Positions 1-10,935 of a DNA stretch of 64,000 nucleotides are shown piece by piece. The stretch covers positions 496,001 through 560,000 of the forward strand of contig JADNRY010000002.1 in the NCBI GenBank assembly GCA_015501585.1, read 5' to 3'. Under the pieces are notes generated by a model that searched no databases, was not told the origin of the DNA, and saw only the letters and a program-made list of their open reading frames with translations. Made by a program: the position numbers and the translations under genes. The first letter of the stretch is position 1. Each line of letters starts with the position of its first letter. The DNA comes from Rhodocollybia butyracea. Lineage: Eukaryota; Basidiomycota; Agaricomycetes; Agaricales; Omphalotaceae.

Positions 1-1246
1 TTACTCGCATTCTTTCTATAGGTATGTAGCGATGGGACCATATCCGGGCGGACAAGCGGTATGCGCTCTTTCATATTGTAATCTGTTCATCTTCTCAAGG
101 TAAAATTCGGGGTAGGAATATATCCGGGTCCCCTTTGCAGACTTCAACGCTCTTCTACTCCCACCGGGAACCGAGCACGAAGAAGATTTTGCTCTTCTTG
201 CTGATATTTTTCCTACAGTACGTCAGACCCTTCTTCCTATCACATTTTTAGTACTGATTTGTGTCTCTACAGGGATGGCACGGCGTACAGCTATCTGTAA
301 GTATCGTTGTAGATGTCGGGTTTTTATCGCAAAGCATCACTGAGACTCTCTTTATGATTAGGGCTTCCGTCCAGGCGAATCTGTTGCCGTTTTTGGAGCA
401 GGACCTGTAGGTCTCATGGCAGCGTACTCTGCTATCCTTCGTGGCGCATCAGAGGTCTTCGTGGTCGACCGTGTACCTGAAAGATTGGCAAAGGCTAAGG
501 AAATCGGTGCTACCCCCATTGATTTTTCTGCCAGTGATCCCGTAGAGCAAATTCTCAAGGTGCGAGGAGGGTGAGTGAGATCTTGACATGCGTGTGTTGG
601 AATACTCATACTATGAACAACGATACAGTAAAGAAGTTGATCGTGGGGTAGATGGTGAGCTTATGATTGATTTTGTCGAGTTGGTATATTGATTCGTTCT
701 ACTAGCTGTTGGGTACCAGGCTGTCACTGGTGACGGAAAGACGGAGCAGCCAAATGCTGTCTTGGAAGCTCTCATCAGAGTAACGAGGCCGACTGGAGGT
801 CTAGGAATTCCTGGTCTTTATGTTCCCAGTGATCCTGGAGCACCTGATTCCGCTGCAGCAAAGTGAGTTCGTGAGTTCGATTACTACTATGAAGCTGACT
901 GGGTTATTTCAGGGGGTACATCTCGTTCCCTTTCGGTAAGTGGCCTCGAAAAGTTTGCTCAATTTTCTCTGACTACGTTTATAAAGGCAAGCTATTCGAG
1001 AAAGGACTCACCCTTGGCACCGGCCAGTGCAATGTCAAGGTACGCAGTTATCCTTACAGCACTTTTCCCTTTCTCAGATGATCTCCTCAGGCGTACAACC
1101 GTTACCTCCGGGACTTGATCGTCGCAGGACGTGCAAAGCCCTCATTTGTGGTATCCCACAATTTGTCCCTCGACGACGCGGCCGACGCTTATGACAAGTT
1201 CGACAAGAGGATTGACGGGTACACAAAGGTGTTGTTGCACCCTTGA
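1..1246 (+). CDS. Zinc-dependent alcohol/formaldehyde dehydrogenase (glutathione-independent FDH-like), 5' partial
   Basis: This is the C-terminal part of a medium-chain zinc dehydrogenase, entering from the left edge and ending at the TGA at 1244-1246. Short exons give GPYPGGQA, LPPGTEHEEDFALLADIFPT, then the NAD-binding Rossmann turn VAVFGAGPVGLMAAYSA near 385-430, then YQAVTGDGKTEQPNAVLEAL and a C-terminal AYDKFDKRIDGYTKVLLHP. The GPYPGGQA and GAGPVGLMA stretches resemble glutathione-independent formaldehyde dehydrogenases (the FdhA group), which oxidise formaldehyde or related aldehydes with NAD. Substrate cannot be fixed from the fragment. The catalytic zinc ligands near the N-terminus lie outside the window. 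It converges on CWC24 with about 115 bp between the stop codons. Small introns near 220-270, 571-628, 651-705, 863-911 and 935-987 are inferred from GT...AG borders. Confidence 0.85.
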
Positions 1247-1361
1247 GCCTCCAGTTATCTTTATACAATCTTTATGTTCTATACTTGTACATTATCTGAA
1301 ATTGTGAAGTATCCTGAAGTATCCTGAGATCTCAACAATCGACGCAATCAATGGTACTAAC

Positions 1362-2518
1362 TTAGTCTTCCTCCTCTTCTGAGTCTGAACCAGTTTCGGG
1401 TTCGCGTCCCTTGCTTTCCACAGCAAGTCCCTCAATTTCAACATTCACATTACTTGCTTCACTCGCATCTCTCTCTTCCTCCTCTTCTTCCTCCTTCTTT
1501 TTATTCATTTTCGCAATCACTTTATCAGCTCGATTAAACATTCCCCCAGTTGGCGCCCCGCAAGCCAAACATTTCGGTGTCTTCGCGAACCTCTTGATAG
1601 CACACGCGGAACAAAAGTAATGCCCGCATTTTGTGACGACCGGGTCCGTGTACGGATTCCGACAAATAAGACAGGCAAAGGGAATATCTTCGTCCGAGTC
1701 CGAGTCGGAATCGGAGTTGTCGCCAACTTGTTTTCGAGGGGTTTCAGCGAGCTTGTCAAGCTGCCAGCCTGCTAAATCTAGAGATGCGAAGTCGTTAGTC
1801 AATTTGTAAAAGAATTATTAAGGACTAGACTTACATGTTCCCCGATCGTGAAGGAATTTACATGTATCGCCGAAACCACAGTAACCAGTTTCTACAAGAC
1901 GCGGGTGTTGGTATAAAGATGAATGACAAACAAAACACGAATTAACGCACCTTTATAATCTTTACAAACATCTGGCTGGTAATCTACAATAGTTACTGTC
2001 CGAATCGTACTACTTGTATTTCTTTGAGGCCCAACTCGCATCGCTTTAGGTACCTCCTTGTTCTTCTGAAGGTGTGATTTGTACCCTTTCTGTCCTTTGT
2101 ATAATCCATCATCTGGACCATCATCAATATCATCGTCAACCGCCTCTGCTTTTCGTCTTTTCGCCAATATCTCTTCGGCCTCATCACCAGCTAAGATATC
2201 GCGCGCGGTATGCAGATGAGAGCCTGCGGATGACCATTTAACGTCTGGACCATCGTCCTTGGTTGGAGTATCGACAATGTCAGTGTTGTTATAGTCATAC
2301 TCGCGTTCCGAGATTTTTCGTTTGGTGCCAGCGCTGAGGAGACTTGAAGTTCCGCCTTTTTTACCGGGAAGGACGACTTGTGATTTCGAAGAAGCCGAAG
2401 GAACAGACTGGGCTATGGAAGAAGAGCTTGTTCCTGGAGAAGCCGAGCGTTTACGACTCGTTGTTGGGCGAGAGCCTTTTTTCTTGAAGAATGGGACGTT
2501 CACTTGGCTGGTGGACAT
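1362..2518 (-). CDS. CWC24: Pre-mRNA-splicing factor CWC24 (RNF113-like; CCCH plus RING zinc fingers)
   Basis: Predicted 346-aa protein from exons 2518-1951, 1891-1835 and 1777-1362, which join in frame. The N-terminus is basic and Ser-rich. It is followed by [22 protein letters not shown], a CCCH zinc finger spanning the first intron ([25 protein letters not shown]), the linker [10 protein letters not shown], and a C3HC4 RING finger ([29 protein letters not shown]...CLACGAP). The tail is acidic. This domain order is that of yeast Cwc24 and human RNF113A, which act in the spliceosome around the first catalytic step and in which the RING can act as a ubiquitin ligase. Start chosen at the ATG giving [14 protein letters not shown]; the FFKK motif is usual near the N-terminus of this family. 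Identification is firm. Confidence 0.95.
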
Positions 2519-3311
2519 GGTGGGTGTAAATGAAAGACTTTCAACAATTGAAAGTCATCAACCTAGTTATTTAAGCGCTAGGTAAGTTCATAGGCGCTTA
2601 CTCAGCCGATCAGTCATCACTTAACTTCACTCAACTGAAATTCTGATTTATACTCTGTGTGTTGCGCGGGCCCTGGTTGTTCCGCTCGTTGACAAGGTCA
2701 AGTCAACATATTGGGCAACCCTTACTAGTGCTGTTCAAGCTGTGGTCCGACTCTGGCATCTGCTGCACACAACAGAGTCAAGTATGATCAACTTGTGGGG
2801 GAGATTGTTCCATATACCTCAAGGTGCCAAAACATTGTCATGCGGTTGGATCATAACCTCAGAGCTGCTCTCCATTGAGCGTCTGCGGTATAGGCCTCAC
2901 ATTCCACGGGATTTGCGGAAATACCGCTTCTGCAGGTGGTGGAGGATGAACTTCAGGTCACGCAATTTTGGATGATTTTCTGTGTAGATTCCCAGGTCTT
3001 ACTATCGGGTTTTCACCCTGACTGCAAAGTTTATACATGATACACTCAGCACTCAGTGTCTTCTCTAGGCGGGAGCCTTATGTTCCCAGCCTGGATCAAT
3101 AAAAAGCTGTTTATTAGGCTTATGAATGAGCTCGTCATTGTAGTATACTCGTACGCAGTTGGCTTTGTGAGTTGGGGGTGATTGAGCCTGCCACACAAAG
3201 TCGACTGGGTGCATCCGCGGCGCAATGTGTGTTGCGCGCTCCCCGGCTGTTTCTCAATGGGACCGTGCCGGTTATTTCCTTCCTTCTTTCCTCACATCTA
3301 ATTTGCATCTA
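2519..3311. other. Intergenic region between CWC24 and the kelch gene
   Basis: About 790 bp between two divergently transcribed genes. It should hold both promoters. The start of the kelch gene is preceded by a pyrimidine-rich stretch around 3270-3300. Short open frames here (for example 2742-2975) have no recognisable motif. I see no repeat or RNA gene. Confidence 0.5.
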
Positions 3312-6300
3312 ATGGCCAAAAAGAAACCCGCAGGCTCCAAGCTTTCGGCAAAAGCAGCCAAGAAAGCCAAAGCCGCTCAAAAAGTCGAACGTAAAGAGAC
3401 CAAGAAGGTTAAGGGCAAAGGGAATAAATATGACGATGAGGAAGATCTGGAAGCGATATTGGAACAGGTACTTTTTTCCTGTCCTGGCGTAAATACAAGA
3501 AAATTTCACATAAATTGATCAGTAGATCCGACAAGAATGGGAAGCAGCGCATTCAGTTACTGAGGAATTAGTTGAAGGACCTCCGAGTCGGAGGGTAAAC
3601 GGGACTCTGACGGCTTGTCCGAGTGGCAATTTTCTTTGGTTTATTGGCGGAGAATTCTTCAGCGAAGATGGGAAAGCAGTATGTATCAATACTTGCCTTC
3701 TTGTCCAACTAATCGATCACTCAATCGGCATCTAGTATTTTGTAGGCGTTTCAAGCTTTGATTCTTCCATCTGAACAAATCTTTCCATGCAGTATAATGA
3801 TGTGTTTCGATATTCTCCAGAAAAGGTGAAAATCCGATGATAGAGCTTCAGAATCCATAAAATTCTTATCTCTTGGTCTAGGATGAATGGAGGAAATTTG
3901 TATCTCCTACTTGTCCAGGTCCTCGGTCAGCACACGCGATTGCTGTCACGCCAGCTGGAGGGGGTAAACTGTTTATTTTTGGTACACTTTCTAAATCTTG
4001 GGGTACTCGTCTCAGTCAGCTGAAGTAGGCGCGCTACTTTTTTTCAAGGTGGCGAATTTTCCTCTCAAAATCAAACAACATTCTACCATTACCGCGACTT
4101 TTGGTGTTTTGACATCTCCACACACACCTGGGATAGGATTGAGACCAAGATCAGGCCCACGGCACGTTCTGGACACCGGTGCGATTTATAACCCTTGCTT
4201 TTTACACCAAAGCTGATAATCACTCTCTAGGATGGCAGCTTGGAAACATTACATCGTGCTTTTTGGTGGATTTTATGATCCAGGGTTTACCAGCGAGTAA
4301 TGCGATTTGGTGCTTAGCTGTTACTGATATGTCCGCTTCTTGTTAGCACGGTATTTAAACGATCTTTGGATTTTTGACACCCAAGAGTATAAATGGCGGC
4401 CGATAGAGTTCAAGCCTAATGAGATACGTCCTTCGTAAGTCAAATTTGTTTTGCATGTTTACAGGGTATTCAGGCTGAAGCTCCTTCCTAGCCCTCGTAG
4501 CGGGTTCTCCTTCCTATCAACCCCCGAAGGAATTCTTCTTCACGGTCAGTTCATCAAGGCTACGATGCGAATATACAGTATTTATGCGATCTCTCAGGTG
4601 GTTACTGCAAAGAATACGTCAAAGGCAAACGTCCCATTGGTATTATGCTTGAAGACACATGGGTGCTCAAAATGTCTCTTCCTGACCCAACGGCGGGTGA
4701 GGGTTCCGTTACATCTCCTGTCACCAAGAAAAATGCTGCTGCTGCTGCCGATCCACTCGTCGTAAAATGGGAAAGACGCAAACGTCCATCGACTGCCTAT
4801 GCACCAGCGCTGCGATCTGGATGTACGATGACGGCATGGCTTCCAAAGGAGATGGCCGTGATGTTTGGCGGTGTCACGGATGAGGATACGAATGAGGAGA
4901 CGCTGGAAAGCGTGTTTTGGAATGATTTGTATGTTCCATCTGTGCCTTACGCCGGGAGAAAGTCCAACACACCCAAAGTTGAAGCGCCTTCAAGCTGCCA
5001 ATTATCACACAGGCGAATGAGTATTTGGGCCAAATGCTTCTCAAAGACAGCACTGGTATTAGTATAAGCACTTGACCTTTGGGTGGGTAGGAAACTTCCC
5101 CCGGTGTTATCCGTGTTAGCTGGTGTACTTAGATTTTGATTATTGACTGAATCTGGAATATTGCAGAAACGGTTACCACTGGACTGGCAAAGGACGATGG
5201 GTGTCAATGACACTGAGGAAGCCGAAGAAGAAAGCGGGAGGGAAGAAAAAAAGCGTCGCCATTCCAAATACCAAATATTCTGACGACGAGGACGACGTAA
5301 GTTTGACTTTTTTGTTCGTCTTGCGTAAGTGAAAGCTATCTCTAGGATGTACCCAAAACACCTATGAAACCAATGGCTCCTTCTGCTGTAACAACTAACC
5401 GAATTATTGGAGATGGTATCGATCCGGATGATCCTACACTCACGATTCCCCTTCCTCGATATAATGCAATGTTGTCTGTCCTTCGAAACACACTCTACAT
5501 GTAAAAACTCATCTATGTAATCTACCTATGTTGGCTAATCATCTACAGCTACGGAGGCATATTCGAACGCGGCTCGCGCGAATATACTTTGGATGACTTT
5601 CATTCTATCCAGCTAGACAAGATGGAACGTTTCGTTTGCTTGAAGGAAAGCGGAATTATCATCGGCGAGGGTGATGATGAAAGTGACGAGGAAGACAATG
5701 ACAATGACGAAGACGGCGACTCGGATGACTCGGATGAAACCTATTATGACCGGGATGATGAGGGAATTCCAGACGAGGAAGGGGAAGAAAATGATCATGA
5801 TCATGATCACGATGAAGAAGAAGAAGAAGATGATGATGATATGGATAAACAGAAAATCAAGTTTAAAACGGCGTCGACTGTGAAGCTAGAAGAGGTGAGT
5901 TGAACTTTCGCTGTAGTATATCCCGCTTGGTATCTGATGATTGTCTGTCAAAGAATGACCTTGCTTCGCAGGCCGTTGCCTTCATGGGGGTATCCAAAGA
6001 CACTGCAAGATCCCCAGAGGAGGTCCTTAGCACCCCGCTTCCCGGGGAGACTCTAGCCATGTTCTATGCCCGTTCTCGTGAGTCGTTTATTCACTCCTTA
6101 CAAATATCCCCTCATTAGCTCTCAGGTGATTACTGGTCACAAAGAGCCTTCGACAACTCCGGTGAATCTCGTGGTATTGACAAACAACTACGGACAGCTG
6201 GATTTACCTTGGCTCAGGAGCGATATGGTGACTTTTTATATTTTTACGCTGTTGTCTCAACTAAAGTTCCACGTACATAGCCGAATACAAGCCAATACTC

Positions 6301-6414
6301 AAACAAGTTGAGAAAATGTTAGCCGAAGCTGGATTAGACGAGGACGAAATGCGCAGGAGCGCTAGTGGGGCTGGTCAGGACGCTGGAGGCGGACAAAGTC
6401 GAAATCGACGATAA
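3312..6414 (+). CDS. Kelch-repeat protein with C-terminal DUF4110, KLHDC4/Kel3 type
   Basis: A many-exon gene starting at the ATG for MAKKKPAGSKLSAKAAKKAK and ending in a TAA at 6412-6414. The Lys-rich start followed by YDDEEDLEAILEQ is characteristic of KLHDC4/Kel3. Kelch blades follow: NFLWFIGGEFFSEDGKA, VFRYSPEKDEWRKFVSP, PGPRSAHAIAVTPAGGGKLF, a blade starting at a GG pair near 4262, PSPRSGFSFLSTPEGILLHG, and later RYNAMLSVLRNTLYIYGG. An acidic Asp/Glu-rich segment lies at 5660-5870. The C-terminus (AVAFMGVSKDTARSPEEVL, then LKQVEKMLAEAGLDEDEMRR) fits DUF4110, which closes this family. The biochemical role is poorly known even in model organisms. Around 5770-5850 a GATCATGATCATGATCAC run encodes alternating Asp/His. 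It converges with the unknown gene at 6538. Confidence 0.9.
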
Positions 6415-6537
6415 GTAGGAAATGTGATAGGATGTGGATGCATTATCAAATCTCTCAAAGAACTCGGAATTCAGTAACCATTGTGCAACTTCTACATTAG
6501 TATCGGAGATCCAAAGAATCATGACTTTGCGCAAGTT

Positions 6538-7412
6538 TTATTTCATATACTCCACATATTGTTCTTTCACTTCTCTGACCACCGTGTTCATGACCAAGCC
6601 TGAAACAAAATTTCGTGCAATAAGGCTTCTATCTGACCAGGACCGAGAAACAACTCCTGCCAACTCAGATTGCCCTAACAGATGCAGACACTTGTACTCC
6701 GCAAGAATCTGATAACTAACAACGCAGTTCTCTTGTAGTGCCAGCGCAAAGATCTGCGCGATGACAGGGTATGCAACAGTGGGGTGTATAAGGACATCAA
6801 CAATAGCAGGATTTAATGCATCAAAAAGCAAACCCTCAATCACACCACGGAGTGAGGCGAATTCGACGGAGGTTGGAGACTGAACTGTTACGGTTTCCCA
6901 GTTCACTAGTAGGGTTCGGGGGTATTCAGATCTTGTTTTCAAGTACACAAGATGTCGATTTTTGAGAACAGCTTGTGAACCTGTGGATGAGAGCTGCATA
7001 TATCTGTATTTCCCAAGAGACACACCACGAGGTGGTGAAAAAATGACACTTGTACCAAGTTGTACCACCGTTCCTGAAGATATGGAGCTCCAGGGCTGCA
7101 GTTCATCAAATTCACGAAGGACATGACCAATAATACCCCAGTGTCCATCCTCGACGTTGGATGGACTAGGGTTAGAGACGCGATGTAGGGCCAGCTCCAT
7201 AGTCATCATCAGTACTTTGACTGCAGCTGTTGCTCCCCTAATAGTTGTAGATAGACGATGAATAGACGGAGATTCATAGCTTCCTATTTTGCCAGGAGAT
7301 GATCACAGAATTCATCGGGCATATAAAGGCGAATTGCCTCCACCATTGTACATGGTCCTCGATCAACAGGGTCTCTTCCGTTTAATCCAGTATCAGGATT
7401 GTTCCATAACAT
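6538..7412 (-). CDS. Hypothetical protein, probably two or more exons
   Basis: The well-supported part is the open frame 7209-6538 (223 codons), beginning MMTMELALHRVSNPSPSNVEDG and ending VVREVKEQYVEYMK. It lies tail to tail with the kelch gene. The frame stays open upstream of that ATG to about 7240. A second coding-like stretch at 7412-7290 reads MLWNNPDTGLNGRDPVDRGP...VEAIRLYMPDEFCDHLL. The two are probably joined by an intron whose borders I could not fix: candidate donors are GTGATC near 7300 or GC at 7292, with acceptors near 7230-7240. I recognise no domain. The middle of the long exon is hydrophobic (VDVLIHPTVAYPVIAQIFALAL), but there is no clear membrane anchor. The 5' end may be truncated, since in-frame coding-like sequence (PGYGQAIPV) runs upstream to a stop. 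Confidence 0.5.
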
Positions 7413-8289
7413 CACAGGTATAGCCTGACCATAGCCAGGTTTTTGTTATATCCATCGAAGGCATTAAGCTTCATAGAAGCTCGTATGATGTACATCCATA
7501 CCAGTGAGTGATGTAAGATATAGCTGTATTGAAGCCAGTACACTGTCTACTGAGCATCCTGACTCATCTGATCCATGTGAGCGATAGGTCCAGAAGCGAT
7601 AATAAGCAAAAGCTTATCAGACAGAATTTAGGGGGCGCGGAAACGGGGGGCGCAAACGATCCCTTTATTGGAAGTACGGTAGTCAATATAAATAGTAAAG
7701 TAATAACAAATACAGTGAGGTTCCGTTCGATGCATAACACTCGTATCTTATCAAATCTTATCTTATCATGTGACCAGCCGCATCTCCGCGTTCATGTGAT
7801 GTCTTTGCCGGGTTTATTCATTTCTCTTGTTACTATATTGTCACAGTGCGCACGGGTTCTACTAGGACTGAAACATTCCGCTTATGCCGCTGACATACTT
7901 TGACAGCATATTGATGTAGTGGTTCCAAATGAATCGTTTGGTCAAAGCAAAGGACGGTCTGGAAAAGTACAGAGTTAAGTTATGTAGAGATAACTTGCTG
8001 GTCAGCTTCATCCGAATGTTACTTAATTGGCAACGAAACATAGTTGAATATATACACATAACTGAAAACCGAATACAGATGAATGATACAAACATTTTTC
8101 TCTAGCATACTGGCTTTGAACGTCATCCCAGTGAGAACATACCAAGCTCATTCTCGAATCTGGGTTTCCGAAACGCCATGCAATGTCTTGGCTTTGGGGA
8201 TAAAGGTATGCAAAATCTGCTCATCAGAAAGGAGGGAAAGGAAGATGTATTTTCATCGGCAGTAGATGATGGAGATGCATTGCAATCGA

Positions 8290-8545
8290 GAGTAGAAGAC
8301 AATCATGGAGGTGCATTTTTGTGGGCAGGAGAACAGGGTGGAGATGTGTTGCTAGCATCGGAAGAAGGGGGAGACAAGGGGAGACTTGTCATTAGCATCG
8401 GAAGAGCATGGAGCTACGTTGTTTAGTTGGCATCGGAGGGGTGTGGGGACATGTTGTTGGCATTGGAGGAGGGAGGAGACGTGTCGTTAACATTGGAAGA
8501 GGGTGGAGACGCGCCATTGGCATCAGAAGAGGACGGTGATTGTGG
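8290..8545. repeat. Degenerate minisatellite, about 30-33 bp period
   Basis: Imperfect tandem units containing GCATTGGAAGAGGGTGGAGA-like sequence. Read on the + strand they give repeated (L/A)SEEGGD peptides; on the - strand they give repeats of the SSNANDTSPP type. The array sits inside the transposon interior. Confidence 0.6.
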
Positions 8546-9980
8546 CGGAGAAAGAGAAAGGAGAAGCGGTGCTGCAGGTAGTAGAGAGGGAGAACGGAGG
8601 CACAACATCTGCGAAGTCATCCTCAAGGCCCACATCACAGTCGCAAAGCCACATCGTACTTCATGGGACCACAGATAGGCTTGTCTGGAGAGAGCGCATA
8701 AGCTTTCAACTCCTTGCCCAATCATACTGAAAAGAAAGCGGTCAGCAAGCATCTAGGGAATAGGATGAAGAACCACAATGGCTGCAGCACGTAGTGTAAA
8801 TAAAAAGATAGGTTAAGTTGAACGACAAAAAGAAATGCTAAGACAATCCACCAGGCCGCAAAGTCGAGCCCTCGGGTATGTTTGTAATGTTGGTACTGCA
8901 CGCAAAGTGTAAAGGCAGGGAGGAGCACAAAAGCAGGCAAATGTATAAAGATCAACAGCTTACATTGGCTAGAAATCTCTAAGGCTAGGATAAATCGAAG
9001 AGAGCAAAAGCAAAAGCTTAACTGCATCTCATGACAAGGCAAAAGTTGAAGGGGAGCGGCAACCTCAAAAACAGACAGGGTGATCAAAACCATCCCGCAG
9101 ATATGCTCCTGCACGAAGCATTTCCTCAAAGTCTCTAGGCATAACAGGGTCAGTAAAGCCGCTGCTACCTGCTGTTAATACTGGTCTGTGTCATTTGGTT
9201 AGCTGGCCTGCCCAAAAATCAGAAAAAAACGACAATTGGTGTGACATAAATGAAAACTTTACCATCGTCAGACAACTGCCTTATTGATATCGAGGATTTC
9301 ATGTCCCTGCACATCTTGCAAAATGACATGGTTCGAGATTGAGCCTACGGTGAAGATGTGAGAGGTCTCCACAGAAGATTGTACATGGGTCTTGGTTTTG
9401 CGGACAATTTTTCAATGAATAGTTCTGGCGCAGCAGGAAGAGCAACAGGCGGTGGAGGATTTTTTTGCTCCAGCGGATGGCAAATGGCATTTTAGCAGAG
9501 AGTTGTCAGCACCAGGAGACACGTCGTCACTGGATAGTGGTGTGAGCGTTGATAGCGTAGACAAGCTAAATGCTTCGCCGGACCTCGATGGTTTCTAAGG
9601 AGTCTCTCTGACCATCACTTTGGGTATGGTGGAAAGCACGGGTGCAGGTGTTGGTATCATCCGTATACCACGAGCATGGCCGCAGCTGCGATTACGACAA
9701 GGATTACGATGACCAGATGATAGCGGTGGATCTTCAAGGGAGTGACTTTGTAAGCAGTAGCTTGGCCCAACAGGAGAAAGCAAAGGTGAGGAGGAAAAGG
9801 ATTGGTTGCATGTCCTGGCAACCATACTTGAAAATTAAGCTCGCGTTTTGCATCTGTATTTAATGAGAAAAATGACACTCAAATTTTGAGGGCACTCACC
9901 AGAGAAACATCTGGTCGAAAACCAGATCCAGAACGCCACAGTCTCTAACTTGATGGTCTTTGGCCTTAGCTAACATGAAA
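8423..9980 (-). pseudogene. Fragments of a multi-pass membrane protein gene inside the transposon
   Basis: The minus strand contains several separate hydrophobic coding-like stretches. One at about 9980-9890 contains FMLAKAKDHQVRDCGVLDLV and precedes a GTGAGT. A stretch at about 9800-9660 ends in a clear membrane segment (YHLVIVILVVIAAAAMLVVYG). The frame 9129-8722 is almost wholly hydrophobic. A Ser/Pro/Asn-rich repeat tail lies at 8545-8423. I could not splice these into one uninterrupted frame. The layout (several membrane segments, then a low-complexity tail) is reminiscent of fungal DUF6533/DUF6534-type membrane proteins, but no diagnostic motif is intact. A decayed or captured gene fragment is the simplest reading. 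Confidence 0.25.
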
Positions 9981-10562
9981 GATAACTCATCAAACCATTC
10001 AAGGTTCTTCTGACCTAAAAAAAAATCCGTAAACTGAAGTCCTATTCTTTGTGTAATGGAACAATGGTCCTGGGTCCAGGCCGCACATTCGAGAGGTTTG
10101 AGCGCGGTGTTTTAAGGTCAAAGCTAAAGCGTTACAGGTTTTCGCTGAGATGAGCAACAATATGACATTATACGTTGAATGCCGAGGAGAAAAGCGGTAT
10201 TGTAACGCGATGTTATGTAGTGACCTGACAGGACCTGACCATCCGGTGTGACATGGATCACCGGAGATTATGATCATGTGACATGTCATGATAAGATACG
10301 AGTGTTATGCATCGAACTACAACTCCAAATACAGTAAGACACGGGGTGGCGGGTATCATGCCGGTGGTGCTACTTGAGCCTGAAACAACTGTCGTCAGAC
10401 CGGCAGTCCGTTCTCAACTATCCATATGCAGCAGAAGTGAGCATATACTGAAGGGAATTATTCTGGTTTGGAAAAACAACTTTGCTCATTGCATACAATG
10501 AGTTCTCGTAATTGCCGAACCTTTAGGTTTGGCTCCTTAGATGAAAGTATTTCCAAACCATT

Positions 10563-10935
10563 CATCAGGAAAAGCCGTTTTTGCCTAGGTGACCCCAGAG
10601 TGGCCTAAAGCAAACTAGGTGACCTATGAATCCTATGGCATCCTAGGAATTTGGGCTTGTCCCTTGCCAGTCAAGGCTCTTGAGGATTCCCTAGGGTATC
10701 CTAGGCAAACCCAGGGCAAGCCTAGGTTTGCCCAGGTTTGCCCAGGTGCTCCCCAGGTGTTCCCCAGGAGCACCTGGGCAAACCTGGGTAAACCTAGGCT
10801 TGCCTAGGGAATCCTCAAGAGCCGTGACTGGCAAGGGATGAGCCCAAATTCCTAGGATGCCATAGAATTCATAGGTCACCTAGTTTGCTTTAGGCCATTC
10901 TGGGGTCACCTAGGCAAAAACGGCTTTTCCTGATG
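10563..10935. repeat. 373-bp near-perfect palindrome (fold-back or MITE-like)
   Basis: The outer 34 bp (starting CATCAGGAAAAGCCG) is repeated exactly in inverted orientation at the right end. Complementarity continues with few mismatches through the whole unit to a centre near 10750, where nested CCTAGG and CCCAGGTTTGCCCAGGTGCTC motifs pair with GAGCACCTGGGCAAACCTGGG. The same small peptide frame therefore appears on both strands (10619-10807 and 10691-10879), which is a by-product of the symmetry and not a gene. No convincing target-site duplication is visible at its edges. Confidence 0.9.

Larger units (their letters stand above)
7707..10335. mobile_element. Non-autonomous DNA transposon, Mutator-like (MULE) candidate, with its target duplications
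   Basis: A perfect 29-bp inverted repeat lies at 7725-7753 and 10289-10317; its core reads GATGCATAACACTCGTATC on the left. Extending outward, both ends begin GAG (left GAGGTTCC, right GAGTTGTA) and abut a direct 10-bp repeat, CAAATACAGT, at 7707-7716 and 10326-10335. The element proper is therefore 7717-10325 (2,609 bp). A 9-11-bp target duplication and long terminal inverted repeats starting with G are typical of Mutator-like elements. No transposase frame is visible, so it would be mobilised in trans. The interior carries broken coding-like pieces and a minisatellite. The superfamily is inference; the repeats are seen directly. Confidence 0.75.

Noticed and set aside
5613..5883. Antisense and alternative-frame ORFs rich in Met/Ile/Lys over the kelch gene
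   Set aside because: By-products of the GAT/GAC/GAA low-complexity acidic stretch of the real frame.
10619..10879. Overlapping similar 62-codon frames on both strands (MTYE(S/F)YGILGIWA...)
   Set aside because: They are the same sequence read from each arm of the palindrome, not genes.
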